Positions 1-9,931 of a stretch of 38,656 nucleotides of DNA are shown in pieces. The first letter of the stretch is position 1. Each line of letters starts with the position of its first letter. Under the pieces are notes generated by a model. That model searched no databases and had not been told where the DNA came from. It saw only the letters and a program-made list of their open reading frames with translations. The DNA is from Treponema sp. (GTDB taxonomy: Bacteria; Spirochaetota; Spirochaetia; Treponematales; Treponemataceae), in the NCBI GenBank assembly GCA_016282835.1, contig JAEELR010000059.1, forward strand, positions 1 through 38,656, given 5' to 3'. A program made the translations under genes and the position numbers.

Positions 1-178
1 CGTTATAGTAAGTATTATACAAGGTCTGGTCGATTATTTCGCTTTCGATTGTAACTTCACTGAGTTTTAATTTCGTGTTATGCAATGCGTTATAAAGCGA
101 TAAGAAATTTTCCTTTGCATTTACATCTTTCATAAATAGATCTACGAAAACTGAATCTCGGTATTTTGTGTTCTCCAT
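1..178 (-). CDS. Rpn-family / PD-(D/E)XK nuclease-family putative transposase, N-terminal part (truncated by window edge)
   Basis: Minus strand ATG at 178 preceded by AGGAGG; reads MENTKYRDSVFVDLFMKDVNAKENFLSLYNALHNTKLKLSEVTIESEIIDQTLYNTYYN, resembling the N-terminus of Rpn-type proteins; no stop before base 1. Not in the supplied ORF track. Confidence 0.7.
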   Translation of the reverse strand, partial: MENTKYRDSVFVDLFMKDVNAKENFLSLYNALHNTKLKLSEVTIESEIIDQTLYNTYYN

Positions 179-258
179 GAGAACCTCCTGTTTTTAATTT
201 TGATCTTATTTATATATATACATTGGAATTATATTTTTATTCATTTTTTTGAAAAAAA

Positions 259-376
259 TTTGTCTAGTGTACACTAGACAAAGGAATTGAATGATTCCTT
301 TGTCTAGTGTACACTAGACAAAGGAATTGAATGATTCCTTTGTGGCAAAACATCACTTTGCTCGTTTTGCCACAAA
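259..376 (+). repeat. Array of stem-loops: two tandem 40-bp units (24-bp perfect palindrome TTTGTCTAGTGTACACTAGACAAA plus hairpin AAAGGAAT-N6-ATTCCTTT), then a hairpin TTTGTGGCAAAA-N14-TTTTGCCACAAA
   Basis: Direct reading: 261-300 and 301-340 are identical; all stems are perfect complements; adjacent stems share their AAA/TTT edges. Confidence 0.95.
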
Positions 377-406
377 AAAGATTTCATAACATCATAGAAG
401 GCTTTT

Positions 407-1270
407 ATGAAGAAGTGGTGTATATTTTTCTTTCTAATTACTCTAAGCAGTCTATTTGCAGAGTCTAATCATGAAAAAGTAACTAAAGCATTACAGAACA
501 AAAAATACAATCATGCTAAAGTGATTCTAACAGAATGGGAAAAAGAAGATCCGCAAAACCCGGATTTATTAACAGGCTGGTTTAATTATTATCAGTTACG
601 AAAGCAAAAATCCATTACCCGGATGGGGCCTTCAAAACTCACGGGACAAGGATCTTATATCTACGGAGCAACAATTTATGATGAAGAAGATTTAAAAACT
701 GCAATAAGATATCTGGATAAGGCTTTAGAATTATATCCATACAGACTGGATATTCAGTTTGGTAAAACAAGATGCCTTCTTGATGCAGAACACTATACAG
801 AAGGAACAGACCAGTTAATTTCAGTACTAAAACTTTATGAAAAAGATCCTTCTCATGACTGGTACTGGACTCTTGATGAATCTTTTAAGGCAAATGGATG
901 GGATGTAAAGGATACATTTCTTGGCTGCTGTCAGGATTACATAAATATGATGGATTTTGGAGCGGACCGGGCAAAAACAAAGGAATTTTTAGATTGCTTA
1001 TTAAAAGTACTTGGAGAAAACCCTGTATTCCTGAATTACTATTCTATTTTTTATAAATATGCAGGAGATAATGAAAACAGATTAAAATGTCTTTTAAGAG
1101 CTTATAACCTTGATAAGGATGATTTTATTGTAATGGCAAACATCTGTTATACTTATCATGATATGAAAAAAGATAAAGAAGCTGATGACTGGTATAAGAA
1201 AATTTTGAGTTATCATACAGAAGAATCTGATAACTATGCTGAAAAATGTAAAAAATATATCAGCCAATAA
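407..1270 (+). CDS. TPR-repeat protein with signal peptide
   Basis: ORF of 287 aa, hydrophobic N-terminus ending SLFAES, TPR-like helical repeats, SD-like AGAAGG upstream. Confidence 0.8.
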   Translation: MKKWCIFFFLITLSSLFAESNHEKVTKALQNKKYNHAKVILTEWEKEDPQNPDLLTGWFNYYQLRKQKSITRMGPSKLTGQGSYIYGATIYDEEDLKTAIRYLDKALELYPYRLDIQFGKTRCLLDAEHYTEGTDQLISVLKLYEKDPSHDWYWTLDESFKANGWDVKDTFLGCCQDYINMMDFGADRAKTKEFLDCLLKVLGENPVFLNYYSIFYKYAGDNENRLKCLLRAYNLDKDDFIVMANICYTYHDMKKDKEADDWYKKILSYHTEESDNYAEKCKKYISQ

Positions 1271-1330
1271 ATTCATTTCAGAATCTATAAGTCTCTGCAC
1301 GCACAGATTCTGAACCAAATTCAGAATGAC
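1270..1330 (-). repeat. Degenerate minus-strand copy of the GTCATTC(C/T)GAA dispersed repeat
   Basis: Reverse complement GTCATTCTGAATTTGGTTCAGAATCTGTGCGTGCAGAGACTTATAGATTCTGAAATGAAT matches the 30059-30128 and 30142-30211 copies. Confidence 0.7.
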
Positions 1331-1393
1331 AAATTCAAGTAACGGCAGCCCGCCACTGACAGACTGCCGCCATAAGTTTTCCTCAAAAAAATT

Positions 1394-3424
1394 CTATTGT
1401 ATAACACCCATCCTTAAGTCATCAGTTATTATAACTGTTCCGGCAGTAATACAACCTCCCGCTGTCTGAACTGTAATCGGTGCGCTGTATGTTTGGCCGT
1501 CTTTTGTAACGTAAACAAGTATTGTCTTTGTGCCTATATCATCTCCATAAGTTCGCTTTGACCATTCGTTGTTTGTTACTCTAATTGCGTTTGTTTCATC
1601 TGCAAATTTTATACCGGGAACAGTTATTGAATCGCCTGTTATAAAATTCAGGAAAAGATAACCGTATAAGTTTGCTGTACCTGCATTTGTGGATGGCTGC
1701 AAATCATTAAAATCAAGAGAAATATCTTCCCCGGAATTTACAGTCACAGTTTTTGTCTGCTTATACACAATAGAATCACTTGATCCTGCTTTTAAAATTG
1801 CACTTACTTCATAGGTGTGAGAGCCGGAAGAGAAGAAACCGGCAAGATCAGAATCTTTTGCACAAGTTTTATTCAGTACAAAATAATTATCTTTCTTTAT
1901 AACATAAGAAGACATTTTTCCGCTACTTTTTAACGAAATATAATCTATATTGTTGCCATCAGCATAAAGCTTTATATCCAAGAAATATAAACTATTGTTC
2001 AACGACGAAGGTTTTATAGAAGCCGAATCATCTAAAACAACACTTTCCGGAACCGGTATGTTGAGCTTTATTGCAGGACCTTCTACATACGCATACAAAT
2101 AGATTTTTTTATCCTCGTCAATGTCATTTGTAAAACTTGCGCCAACAGCATAATCAAGTTTATGATTTGCGTTGTAATCTCCCCTTGAATCCCGGGAATT
2201 TTCCAATGACCAGCCTAGTAATTTATATCCGGCCGGCACTGAATAAATTTCTGTACCAGGAATTGTTACTGTTGAATCATAATCCACATCAAGTTTCAGA
2301 TAATTTGTTGAATAGCCCGTATCATAAGAAAATCCTTCAGGAACAGGATCCAGATTCAAAGGTGCATCTGCAAAAACAAACTGAACCTTTTTTGCAGTCC
2401 ATTTTGCAGTAAGAGTCATATCCTGTAAATCACCATTGGCCCATTCTCCGGCAAGTGTCCTCAAAATAATATGTTCCTGTCCTTTATCGTCAAACCATCC
2501 ATTAAAATTATAACCTTTTGCAGAAAGCTTGTACGGTTCTTCATCAATCCAAATAGATTTTCCATCTACTTCAACAATAGAATCTTCTGGGGCAGTTCCA
2601 TAAGCAGTAACAAAATGAATTGTGTAAGACTTTGGCGTATATTTTGCCTTAAAATTAACCGATTTTTCTACTTTAAAAGTTGTAAAATCTACAACAGTCT
2701 TAGTTGAATCATTTTCGTCGTACCAGCCGTCAATTGTGTATCCTGTTTTCGCTGGAACTTCAGGAACTTCGCTAAGAGTTTCATCTTTATCCAGATAATA
2801 TTTTTTTGTAGTATTTTCAAATTTTATCACGCAGTCAAAATCTGTGAAATCTGCAATAAGTTCAACAGTCTTACCATTAGTGTCTGTAAGATTTTTCTGC
2901 TTATCTCCGTTCGAGAAAGTTTTTTTCTCATCTCCAGACTGCATATACCAGCCGGAAGATTTTTTGTTTGCATACGAAAGCGTATTTTCCGGGATAGTAA
3001 ATTCTTCATCATATTTAACTGTAATCGATTCTGGCAATTTGTCTTCCTGAGAACTGCCTGCATCCCCTCTTTTGAAAACGACTGTATACTGAATCGGTTC
3101 AAATACAATGCGAACTGTTATGTCTTCTGTGAAAGTTGAAACTTCATTACCTTCTAAATCAACGAATTTAACAAAATTATAGCCCGTCTTTTCTTTATAT
3201 TCATACGGAACATAAATTGTACAAATATTCTCACCCTGTTTATAATATATATTTGAATAGATTTCTTGTCCGCTTTCATCTACAAGCGTTAATTTTATTT
3301 CTTTTACTTCCGGCTCAGGATTTGGATTAACAGGCTCGGGACAACCAGTTAAGAAAATACAAGATAAGAACGCAGCAAAAGCAGCATGCAAAATTGATTT
3401 GCCACAAAATAAACGATTTTTCAT
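1394..3424 (-). CDS. Lipoprotein with InlB B-repeat (Listeria-Bacteroides repeat)-like domains
   Basis: 676 aa; lipobox FLTGC; repeated 'KTGYTIDGWYDENDSTKTV...FKAKYTPK' and 'GYNFNGWFDDKGQE...LTAKWTAK' modules; SD GGAGG. Confidence 0.85.
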   Translation of the reverse strand: MKNRLFCGKSILHAAFAAFLSCIFLTGCPEPVNPNPEPEVKEIKLTLVDESGQEIYSNIYYKQGENICTIYVPYEYKEKTGYNFVKFVDLEGNEVSTFTEDITVRIVFEPIQYTVVFKRGDAGSSQEDKLPESITVKYDEEFTIPENTLSYANKKSSGWYMQSGDEKKTFSNGDKQKNLTDTNGKTVELIADFTDFDCVIKFENTTKKYYLDKDETLSEVPEVPAKTGYTIDGWYDENDSTKTVVDFTTFKVEKSVNFKAKYTPKSYTIHFVTAYGTAPEDSIVEVDGKSIWIDEEPYKLSAKGYNFNGWFDDKGQEHIILRTLAGEWANGDLQDMTLTAKWTAKKVQFVFADAPLNLDPVPEGFSYDTGYSTNYLKLDVDYDSTVTIPGTEIYSVPAGYKLLGWSLENSRDSRGDYNANHKLDYAVGASFTNDIDEDKKIYLYAYVEGPAIKLNIPVPESVVLDDSASIKPSSLNNSLYFLDIKLYADGNNIDYISLKSSGKMSSYVIKKDNYFVLNKTCAKDSDLAGFFSSGSHTYEVSAILKAGSSDSIVYKQTKTVTVNSGEDISLDFNDLQPSTNAGTANLYGYLFLNFITGDSITVPGIKFADETNAIRVTNNEWSKRTYGDDIGTKTILVYVTKDGQTYSAPITVQTAGGCITAGTVIITDDLRMGVIQ

Positions 3425-3456
3425 TTAGACCTCCAATATCGTTATTAAGAATTTAT

Positions 3457-3534
3457 TTTGGGCGAAGGCAAGTGGAACAAGACTTCGCCCAAAGGAAATC
3501 TTCAACTTCCTTTGGGTAGTGTACACTACCCAAA
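3457..3534 (-). repeat. Second copy of the triple stem-loop cassette, minus orientation: TTTGGGTAGTGTACACTACCCAAA palindrome, AAAGGAA-N9-TTCCTTT hairpin, TTTGGGCGAAG-N15-CTTCGCCCAAA hairpin
   Basis: Direct reading; same order of modules and same TAGTGTACACTA core as 259-376. Confidence 0.95.
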
Positions 3535-3595
3535 CTTTTGAAAAAAAATTACAAAAATTAAACAAAAACATACTCCCGCTGTATATAAATTTAAT

Positions 3596-4762
3596 ATGAA
3601 GAAACAAATTATATACACGGGACTTTTAATTCTCCTCGTTACAGGCTGCCACTGTGAGAATACAAAATCATTCAAGGTGCGTGGCGGGGAAATTAAAATT
3701 ACAAACTGGAATGTACAGACTTTTTTTGATACTACAACTGACGGCTCGGAGTACAGGGATTTCAAGAACAACAGCAAATGGACTGTGCAGAAATACGAAA
3801 CGCGATTAAAAAATCTTGTGCAGGCAATGAAAAAAATTGACAGCGATATTTTTGTCTTTGAAGAAGTCGAAAATAAAAATGTCGTGCAGGATATTGCCAA
3901 CTTTCTTGCAGGCGAATGGAACTTAAAGCGGAAATACAAATACACTTTTTTCGAAAAAGAAAAATCCAGTGCGATTGGGCTCTGCATTTTCTCGAGATTT
4001 CCTTTGCGCTCTCCAAAAGTTCATTCGATGAATATAAAATCCCTTTCTAACAAAATGCCATCTTCCCGTCCAATCGTAGAAATAACTGCCGACATCAACG
4101 GAAAGCCTCTTACCCTTTTTATAAATCACTGGAAAAGCATGAGCGGCGGAAAAGAAGAAACTGAAGTCTGGCGAAACATTCAGGAAGGCACTTTGTACAC
4201 CGCACTCAATTCACTAAACAACAGCGACGCGCAAAGAAGTTATTTAATTGCAGGCGATTTCAACCGTGACATTTTAGATTTTTACACCAGCGAAAAACCT
4301 TATGTCTATATCCGGGAATGTGTTCACGGCGATTTCACAAATAACTCTCTTAAAGTAAAAAGCCTGTGGTATTTAGACGAAGCTGTTTCTGTAAACGACA
4401 AAACACCTGCCGCACCACAAAGATTTCTCCAAGGTCAAAAAGCCCTCGTGTCATCGCAGGAATTCCTCGCAAGCGGTACAACCCCTGCGTCATCGCAGAA
4501 ATTCCCTGCAACAGACGAAGCTTCTTCTTCATCGAAGCCAGCCGGTACCTACTCTTACAAAGGGACCTGGTCTAAAATCGACAACTTTTTCTGCAGTGAA
4601 AATATCTGTGTAGAAAAGTTTTACATTGAATCAAACGGAGACTGGTATAACAGCACAAAAGATGAACCAAACAGATTTGCTTTATGGCAGGATTCAAATT
4701 TTGGATACAGCGACCATTTACCAATCAGCTGTGAAATATGCATTGAACAAAATGTGAATTAA
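3596..4762 (+). CDS. Endonuclease/exonuclease/phosphatase (EEP, DNase I-like) family lipoprotein
   Basis: 388 aa; lipobox LVTGC; EEP motifs KITNWNVQTF, FEEVEN, INHWKS, LIAGDFNRD, SDHLPI. Confidence 0.85.
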   Translation: MKKQIIYTGLLILLVTGCHCENTKSFKVRGGEIKITNWNVQTFFDTTTDGSEYRDFKNNSKWTVQKYETRLKNLVQAMKKIDSDIFVFEEVENKNVVQDIANFLAGEWNLKRKYKYTFFEKEKSSAIGLCIFSRFPLRSPKVHSMNIKSLSNKMPSSRPIVEITADINGKPLTLFINHWKSMSGGKEETEVWRNIQEGTLYTALNSLNNSDAQRSYLIAGDFNRDILDFYTSEKPYVYIRECVHGDFTNNSLKVKSLWYLDEAVSVNDKTPAAPQRFLQGQKALVSSQEFLASGTTPASSQKFPATDEASSSSKPAGTYSYKGTWSKIDNFFCSENICVEKFYIESNGDWYNSTKDEPNRFALWQDSNFGYSDHLPISCEICIEQNVN

Positions 4763-4771
4763 AACTGAAAT

Positions 4772-5275
4772 CTAAAAATTATAAATTGCCCAGACTTCAC
4801 TAATACTCTTTTGCCTGAGTTCATTTACAGAAGTAATGATTGCGTTTTCAGAAGAAAAATCTACTGTTTCGCCTGTGCCATCTGATGAAGTGCTGAACTT
4901 TAAAACACATTCTTTTCCTTCACCCTTTGTTATGGCAGCTTTTATAGTTTCACATTCAGCAACATATTTTTCTACAGGAAGTATTTTCTCTTTTGTAATT
5001 TTTCCTTTGAGGGTAACTTTTTTTACACTCGAATAGGATTGTGAACTTGCCCTTAAAGAAATCAAAGCCTCAAGGGCATAAGTGTTTTGCGGACAGTTCT
5101 CATACAAAGAAAGCTCTAAGACTGAATCATTTACTTCGCCTGCCTGCTTTACATTTTGTTCTGCATGTTCAGCAGTCTGTTCTGTCTTTTGTTCAATGTT
5201 TTTTTCCAGCTTATTTGATGCACAGCTTAAAAACAAAAGCGAAAGTAAAGAAACAAAAATCAGAGCCTTCTTCAT
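4772..5275 (-). CDS. Putative lipoprotein
   Basis: 167 aa, signal peptide with lipobox LFLSC. Confidence 0.7.
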   Translation of the reverse strand: MKKALIFVSLLSLLFLSCASNKLEKNIEQKTEQTAEHAEQNVKQAGEVNDSVLELSLYENCPQNTYALEALISLRASSQSYSSVKKVTLKGKITKEKILPVEKYVAECETIKAAITKGEGKECVLKFSTSSDGTGETVDFSSENAIITSVNELRQKSISEVWAIYNF

Positions 5276-5309
5276 ACAAGTCCTCTATATACTCTATACA
5301 CTCTAAGTA

Positions 5310-6734
5310 TTATTTTTTACTTTTCATCTGATTAACTTTTTCAAGTCTGGCAAGTGCCTTTGCTTCAGTTTCATCAGCATTCTTCTGCAACCTTTCAAGC
5401 ATCTGCTTTTCATTGTTAACCATATAAACCGGCTGTAAAGTTGCATCCAGACAGTCGCGCCAGAGTGAACTTTCAGGGTCAACCATGTTTCTTGTTAAAG
5501 TTGCCATTGCAATCGGAATGTGTACGAACTTTTCGTGAACTAAACCAACAACAATCTTTGTCTTTCCGGCCATTGCAGCGTGTACCGCATTATTACCCAA
5601 ACGCTCACAATAAAGTGAATCGTTAGCAGTTGTTACAGAAGCACGAACTTCATAACCCGGATCAATGTATTTCAAATTAATGTGAATGTTTCTCTGCTTA
5701 AAGTATTCGTTAATCTTGTCGCGAAGGAATGTACCAATATCGGCAAGCTTTTTATTTCCCGAAGCATCTGTCTGACCTGTTGAATCTAAAAGCTCCTGAC
5801 CTGCACCTTCAGCAACAATAATTACTGCATGATGTCTTTTTTCAATTCTCTGTTCAAGGTGATGCAAAAATCCGTTTGGTCCGTCCAAATCAAAAGGTAC
5901 TTCCGGAATAAGACAGAAATTTGTTTCGTGACTTGCGAGTGCTGTTGCGGTTGCAATAAAGCCTGATTCACGACCCATAAGCTTTACAAGACCAATACCA
6001 CCAATCTGTGAATGAGCTTCCATGTGAATAGAATTAACAGCCTGAGTTGCCTTCTGTACGGCAGTTTCAAAACCGAATGAGCGGTCAATAAACTGAAGGT
6101 CATTATCAACAGTTTTTGGAATACCAACTACAGCAATCTTTAATCCGCGTCTTTCAATTTCATTTGCAATATCAAGGGCACCACGCTGAGTTCCATCGCC
6201 GCCAATAATAAACATAACGTTAATTCCAAGTCTTTCAATAGAATCAACAATGTCTACAGTTCTGTCTCCGCCACCACGCGAAGTTCCTAAGAATGTACCA
6301 CCAATTTTATGAATCGTATCAACATTATCAGGATTTAAATCTACAGGTTCATAGCCGGACTCATTAAAAAATCCCTTGTAACCAAACTGAATGCCCCGGA
6401 TTCTTCTAACGCCATAGCGGTTCCACAAACATCTGACTACAGCACGAATAACATCGTTCAAACCAGGACACAAGCCGCCACAAGTACAAATGCCGGCAGT
6501 AACATGTGCAGGATTAAAATAAATATATTCGCGAGGTCCTGCTTTTTCCATAAAATTTTCTTTTGCATCTGGTCCTTCTGGAGTTGAATCAGCAAAAGAG
6601 TTTACATGATATCGCACAAAAGAAGTGTCTTTTACATAAGCTGCTCTAAAAGTTCCGTGATCGAGCGAAAGTTCAATTGGTGACTTTACTTTACATTCAC
6701 CAAGATTCTCAACTGTAAAATCGTATTTTATCAT
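5310..6734 (-). CDS. pfkA: 6-phosphofructokinase (spirochaete/trypanosomatid-like long PFK group)
   Basis: 474 aa; motifs [45 protein letters not shown]. Confidence 0.88.
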   Translation of the reverse strand: MIKYDFTVENLGECKVKSPIELSLDHGTFRAAYVKDTSFVRYHVNSFADSTPEGPDAKENFMEKAGPREYIYFNPAHVTAGICTCGGLCPGLNDVIRAVVRCLWNRYGVRRIRGIQFGYKGFFNESGYEPVDLNPDNVDTIHKIGGTFLGTSRGGGDRTVDIVDSIERLGINVMFIIGGDGTQRGALDIANEIERRGLKIAVVGIPKTVDNDLQFIDRSFGFETAVQKATQAVNSIHMEAHSQIGGIGLVKLMGRESGFIATATALASHETNFCLIPEVPFDLDGPNGFLHHLEQRIEKRHHAVIIVAEGAGQELLDSTGQTDASGNKKLADIGTFLRDKINEYFKQRNIHINLKYIDPGYEVRASVTTANDSLYCERLGNNAVHAAMAGKTKIVVGLVHEKFVHIPIAMATLTRNMVDPESSLWRDCLDATLQPVYMVNNEKQMLERLQKNADETEAKALARLEKVNQMKSKK

Positions 6735-6991
6735 TCTATATCCTCTTTATTCATTTTATATACAATAGTAAGAAAAGAATATCTGTAAAATCTGAAAAAT
6801 TCAATGGTCTGTTTTTTGGCCGCAGGTTTTATCACGAGCAAAACACTTTTTCTGCTAAGATTTTATCCCTACAAATTCCGGTGTATACGCCCTTCCCTTA
6901 CGGTCACCGTCCTCGTTTCACTGCGGTCGGCAAGGGGCTCCATACCGTGCTGAATTCCTTTCGCCCCTTCCTGGAAAAATTTGTACTCAAA

Positions 6992-8251
6992 TCAATGAAT
7001 GAAAATCGATTTCACAAAGTCTACAATCTTATCAAAGAAAGCCGTTACAGAAACTAAAAGTCCCGCGCCTGAAATAAAAGTTCCAAGCGAGCTTCCCAGT
7101 GAAGAAAGTAAAAACACAAGCAAAACCCTTAAGATTCTATTTTTGTACCAGCCCTTTAATGAACCTGCATCTTCAGAAAGCTGTTCCATATCTGACACTA
7201 AAGGCTTTCTAATAAGGGCCTGAATTATTCCCGCAACAATTCCAATTCCTATAAAAGGACAAAGCGAAGTAATTGGTGCACCAATAAATGAAATCAAAAT
7301 TGTCACCGGGTGTGCCAGAGAAATAATTGCACCGACTGCAGCCAAAACTCCGTTCCACAAAATCCAGCTGCCGAGCATCTTCTTGCCTGCTTCTAATCCG
7401 CCAAAAACAAAACCGCTAACTATAAGCGCAACAATAAGAACTGGAATTAACCAGCCTAAAATTTTAGAACCAAGAGATCTAGGTGGAACTTCACTGATAT
7501 CAGAACAGTCAGTCTGTTTTTCACCGCGTGCAATTTCTTCCATATATTTCTGCACTCCAGGTAAGTGGCCTGCTCCTAAAACTGCTAACACATTATTTCC
7601 TTTACATTCCCAAATGTGGCTCGCAAGGTAGCGGTCGCGTTCATCAATCAAAACAGATTTTACCGTAGGAAGGAAACCCGAAATGTCTGACATCATCGAA
7701 TCCATTTCATTTTCTTTCTTTAAGCTTTCAATCTGCTCAGAAGAAACCTCCTCTTTACTGAAAGCACTGGAAATTAAAACAGAAAGAAGCTTGCATTTTC
7801 CCCACAAAGAATTTTTTGCCCAGGCTCTGCGAAGCGTTACGGCAATCGGGCGGTCAACCATCTCAAGCGGAATATTCATTTCCTTTGCTTTTTTCATTGC
7901 AGCAAGCATTTCGTCTCCGGGCTTAACATTTGTTTTTAAACCCATTCTTTTCTGGTAAGAACTCAAGATGATATTTGCAAACATTAAAAATCCCATCTTT
8001 TCTTTTAACACTTTTATAATATCCATCTTGCGCCAGCTTTCAGAATCTTCCATGCTTTCACGGCGCTTTTCATCAAGCTCAACAGCAACACAATCCGGCT
8101 TTTCTGTTTCAATGGAAGCTGTAACTTCTTCTACACTTTTTTCCGAAACATGTGCAGTTCCAACTAAAATAAATTTTCTGCCGTTTAATTCTAAAACTTT
8201 TTGTGTCTTTGTATTTTCTTCTGTTCTTTCTTCATTCAAATTTTCTTCCAT
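6992..8251 (-). CDS. TraB/PrgY-family membrane protein
   Basis: ORF track extends to 8284, but the ATG at 8251 (MEENLNEER) has a better SD (GAGGA). LVGTAHVSEKSVEEV, AVELDEKR, VLGAGHLPG and C-terminal TM helices. Confidence 0.82.
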   Translation of the reverse strand: MEENLNEERTEENTKTQKVLELNGRKFILVGTAHVSEKSVEEVTASIETEKPDCVAVELDEKRRESMEDSESWRKMDIIKVLKEKMGFLMFANIILSSYQKRMGLKTNVKPGDEMLAAMKKAKEMNIPLEMVDRPIAVTLRRAWAKNSLWGKCKLLSVLISSAFSKEEVSSEQIESLKKENEMDSMMSDISGFLPTVKSVLIDERDRYLASHIWECKGNNVLAVLGAGHLPGVQKYMEEIARGEKQTDCSDISEVPPRSLGSKILGWLIPVLIVALIVSGFVFGGLEAGKKMLGSWILWNGVLAAVGAIISLAHPVTILISFIGAPITSLCPFIGIGIVAGIIQALIRKPLVSDMEQLSEDAGSLKGWYKNRILRVLLVFLLSSLGSSLGTFISGAGLLVSVTAFFDKIVDFVKSIFIH

Positions 8252-8293
8252 AAAGTCCTCTGCATTTAAATCATTTTTAATCATCTATATTTT

Positions 8294-9931
8294 TTATTTA
8301 GCCTGCATTTCCCATTCAGCAATTCTGTATTCAAAAAACATCTGGCTGTTTACGCTGATAACCTTTGCGTACATTTCTTTTGCACTTTCATGAATTCCAA
8401 ACATATCATATAAAAGGCCCAGATAAAAATACATCTTGCCGCGTAAATTTATATCCTTTAAATTTGCAATCTGCTGTTCAAGATTTTTGTATCCGTTTTC
8501 ATCATGGAACGCCCTGAGCATTTTATATTCTATGCTGTTAATGTTGCCCATTTTCCTGAGGATGCCATTGCTGTAATCTTTTGCAGCTTTTTTATTTCCA
8601 AGCATATAGTAACAGTAAGTTACAAGAATCGGGTATGAAATGTTTGTCTGATTATTTTTTCTGCATTCATAAAAAGCACTTCCGGCAGTCCTGTAGTCTT
8701 TTTCGTGCAGAGCAAGAATGCCAATGTTTTCGTAAGCATAATAATACTTTGGATTACACTCCAGCACTTTATTATAATCTTCCAGTGCCTCTTTAAATTT
8801 ATCCTGCTCGTCACGGATTCCTGCCCTGTACGCATAAGCTAAGAAATAAGTTGGATCCAGTTCAATCGCCTTTGTCCACGCTTCTTCTGCTTCCTTAAAT
8901 TTTCCGTAGCCCCGGAAAGCTAATCCTGAATTACAGTAAAAATCATAGTTCTTAGGATTTATTTCTATTGCCTTCAAAAAATAATCTGAGGCGATTTTAT
9001 AATCATCGTGAGCATAGGCAAGTTTACCAAGGTAAGCATAAGCCATTTCATTTTTAGGATTTATGCTCAACAGGCGGTTAAAAATTTCTTCTGACTTTTC
9101 ATCATTCTCAAGATAGTATTCCATCTGACCATAGCCGAACAAAGCGGTTTCATTTCTTGGTTCACTCTTTAACGCTTTTGCATAATACATTTTTGCCTGC
9201 TTATAATTTTTGTTCAGCGAAGCATTCTGTGCGTATTCAATATTTGCCGGAGCGTTGTATGGATCTGCTTTCAGGATTGCCTGTAACTGTGCAGTTCTTT
9301 CTTTTGTGTTCCCGGTTTTTTGTGCTATGGCAAGCTTTATCTCCTTAACGTCCATGCTGTTGCTGTCAATTTTTAAAAGCTCTTCACATTCATTTCTTGC
9401 TTCATCATATTTTTCAGCAGAAACTAAAAGAGAAGCTTTTATTACTCTAAGGTTAAAATCCTTTCCTAAATCTTCATCAATTGAGTCATAAAGCTTTAAG
9501 GCCGAATCGTAATTTCCATTTTCCAAAGCTGCCTGAAGTTCATTCATGAATATTTTTTTTCTAAGTGAAAAATATATTTTATTTAATTCTTCATCCTTAG
9601 ATTTTTTCTGCAAAAGCTTTGAACATAAATCAAGCGCGTCCCTGTATTCTGAGCAAACGTCCAGAAGCTTAAGTTTTAAAAGGTTCAATTCATAATCGTT
9701 TTTGTATGACGAAGGAACTTCATCAAATTTCTTTAGTGCTTCCTTGTTTTTGTTTTCCCTGCATAACTGCTTTACATTAGAAATAAATTCTTCTTTATTA
9801 AAATTTGTATCTTCAACTTTAACAGGAGTTTCAGTCGTAACAGGCTTTTCAACTTTTGTAGATTCACAGCCGGCAAAAATTAAAGCTGCCAGACTGGCAA
9901 GAATTAGTACTTTTATAATTTTACACTTCAT
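8294..9931 (-). CDS. TPR-repeat lipoprotein
   Basis: ORF track starts at 9970; the ATG at 9931 gives a signal peptide with lipobox IFAGC and SD AAGGA. Many TPR motifs (e.g. AYAYLGKLAYAHDDYKIASDYFLKAIEINPKN). Confidence 0.85.
   Translation of the reverse strand: MKCKIIKVLILASLAALIFAGCESTKVEKPVTTETPVKVEDTNFNKEEFISNVKQLCRENKNKEALKKFDEVPSSYKNDYELNLLKLKLLDVCSEYRDALDLCSKLLQKKSKDEELNKIYFSLRKKIFMNELQAALENGNYDSALKLYDSIDEDLGKDFNLRVIKASLLVSAEKYDEARNECEELLKIDSNSMDVKEIKLAIAQKTGNTKERTAQLQAILKADPYNAPANIEYAQNASLNKNYKQAKMYYAKALKSEPRNETALFGYGQMEYYLENDEKSEEIFNRLLSINPKNEMAYAYLGKLAYAHDDYKIASDYFLKAIEINPKNYDFYCNSGLAFRGYGKFKEAEEAWTKAIELDPTYFLAYAYRAGIRDEQDKFKEALEDYNKVLECNPKYYYAYENIGILALHEKDYRTAGSAFYECRKNNQTNISYPILVTYCYYMLGNKKAAKDYSNGILRKMGNINSIEYKMLRAFHDENGYKNLEQQIANLKDINLRGKMYFYLGLLYDMFGIHESAKEMYAKVISVNSQMFFEYRIAEWEMQAK

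Noticed and set aside
2137-3108. ORFs 2137..2412, 2471..2707, 2827..3108, 2844..3050
   Set aside because: All lie within the InlB-repeat lipoprotein gene on other frames or strands; no RBS or domain support.
3526-4129. Minus-strand ORFs 3526..3987, 3762..4016, 3923..4129
   Set aside because: Antisense to the EEP lipoprotein gene, Phe/Ser-rich translations typical of reverse reading frames.
7968-8393. 141-aa plus-strand ORF opposite the TraB-family gene
   Set aside because: Antisense shadow of a supported CDS; translation lacks recognisable motifs.
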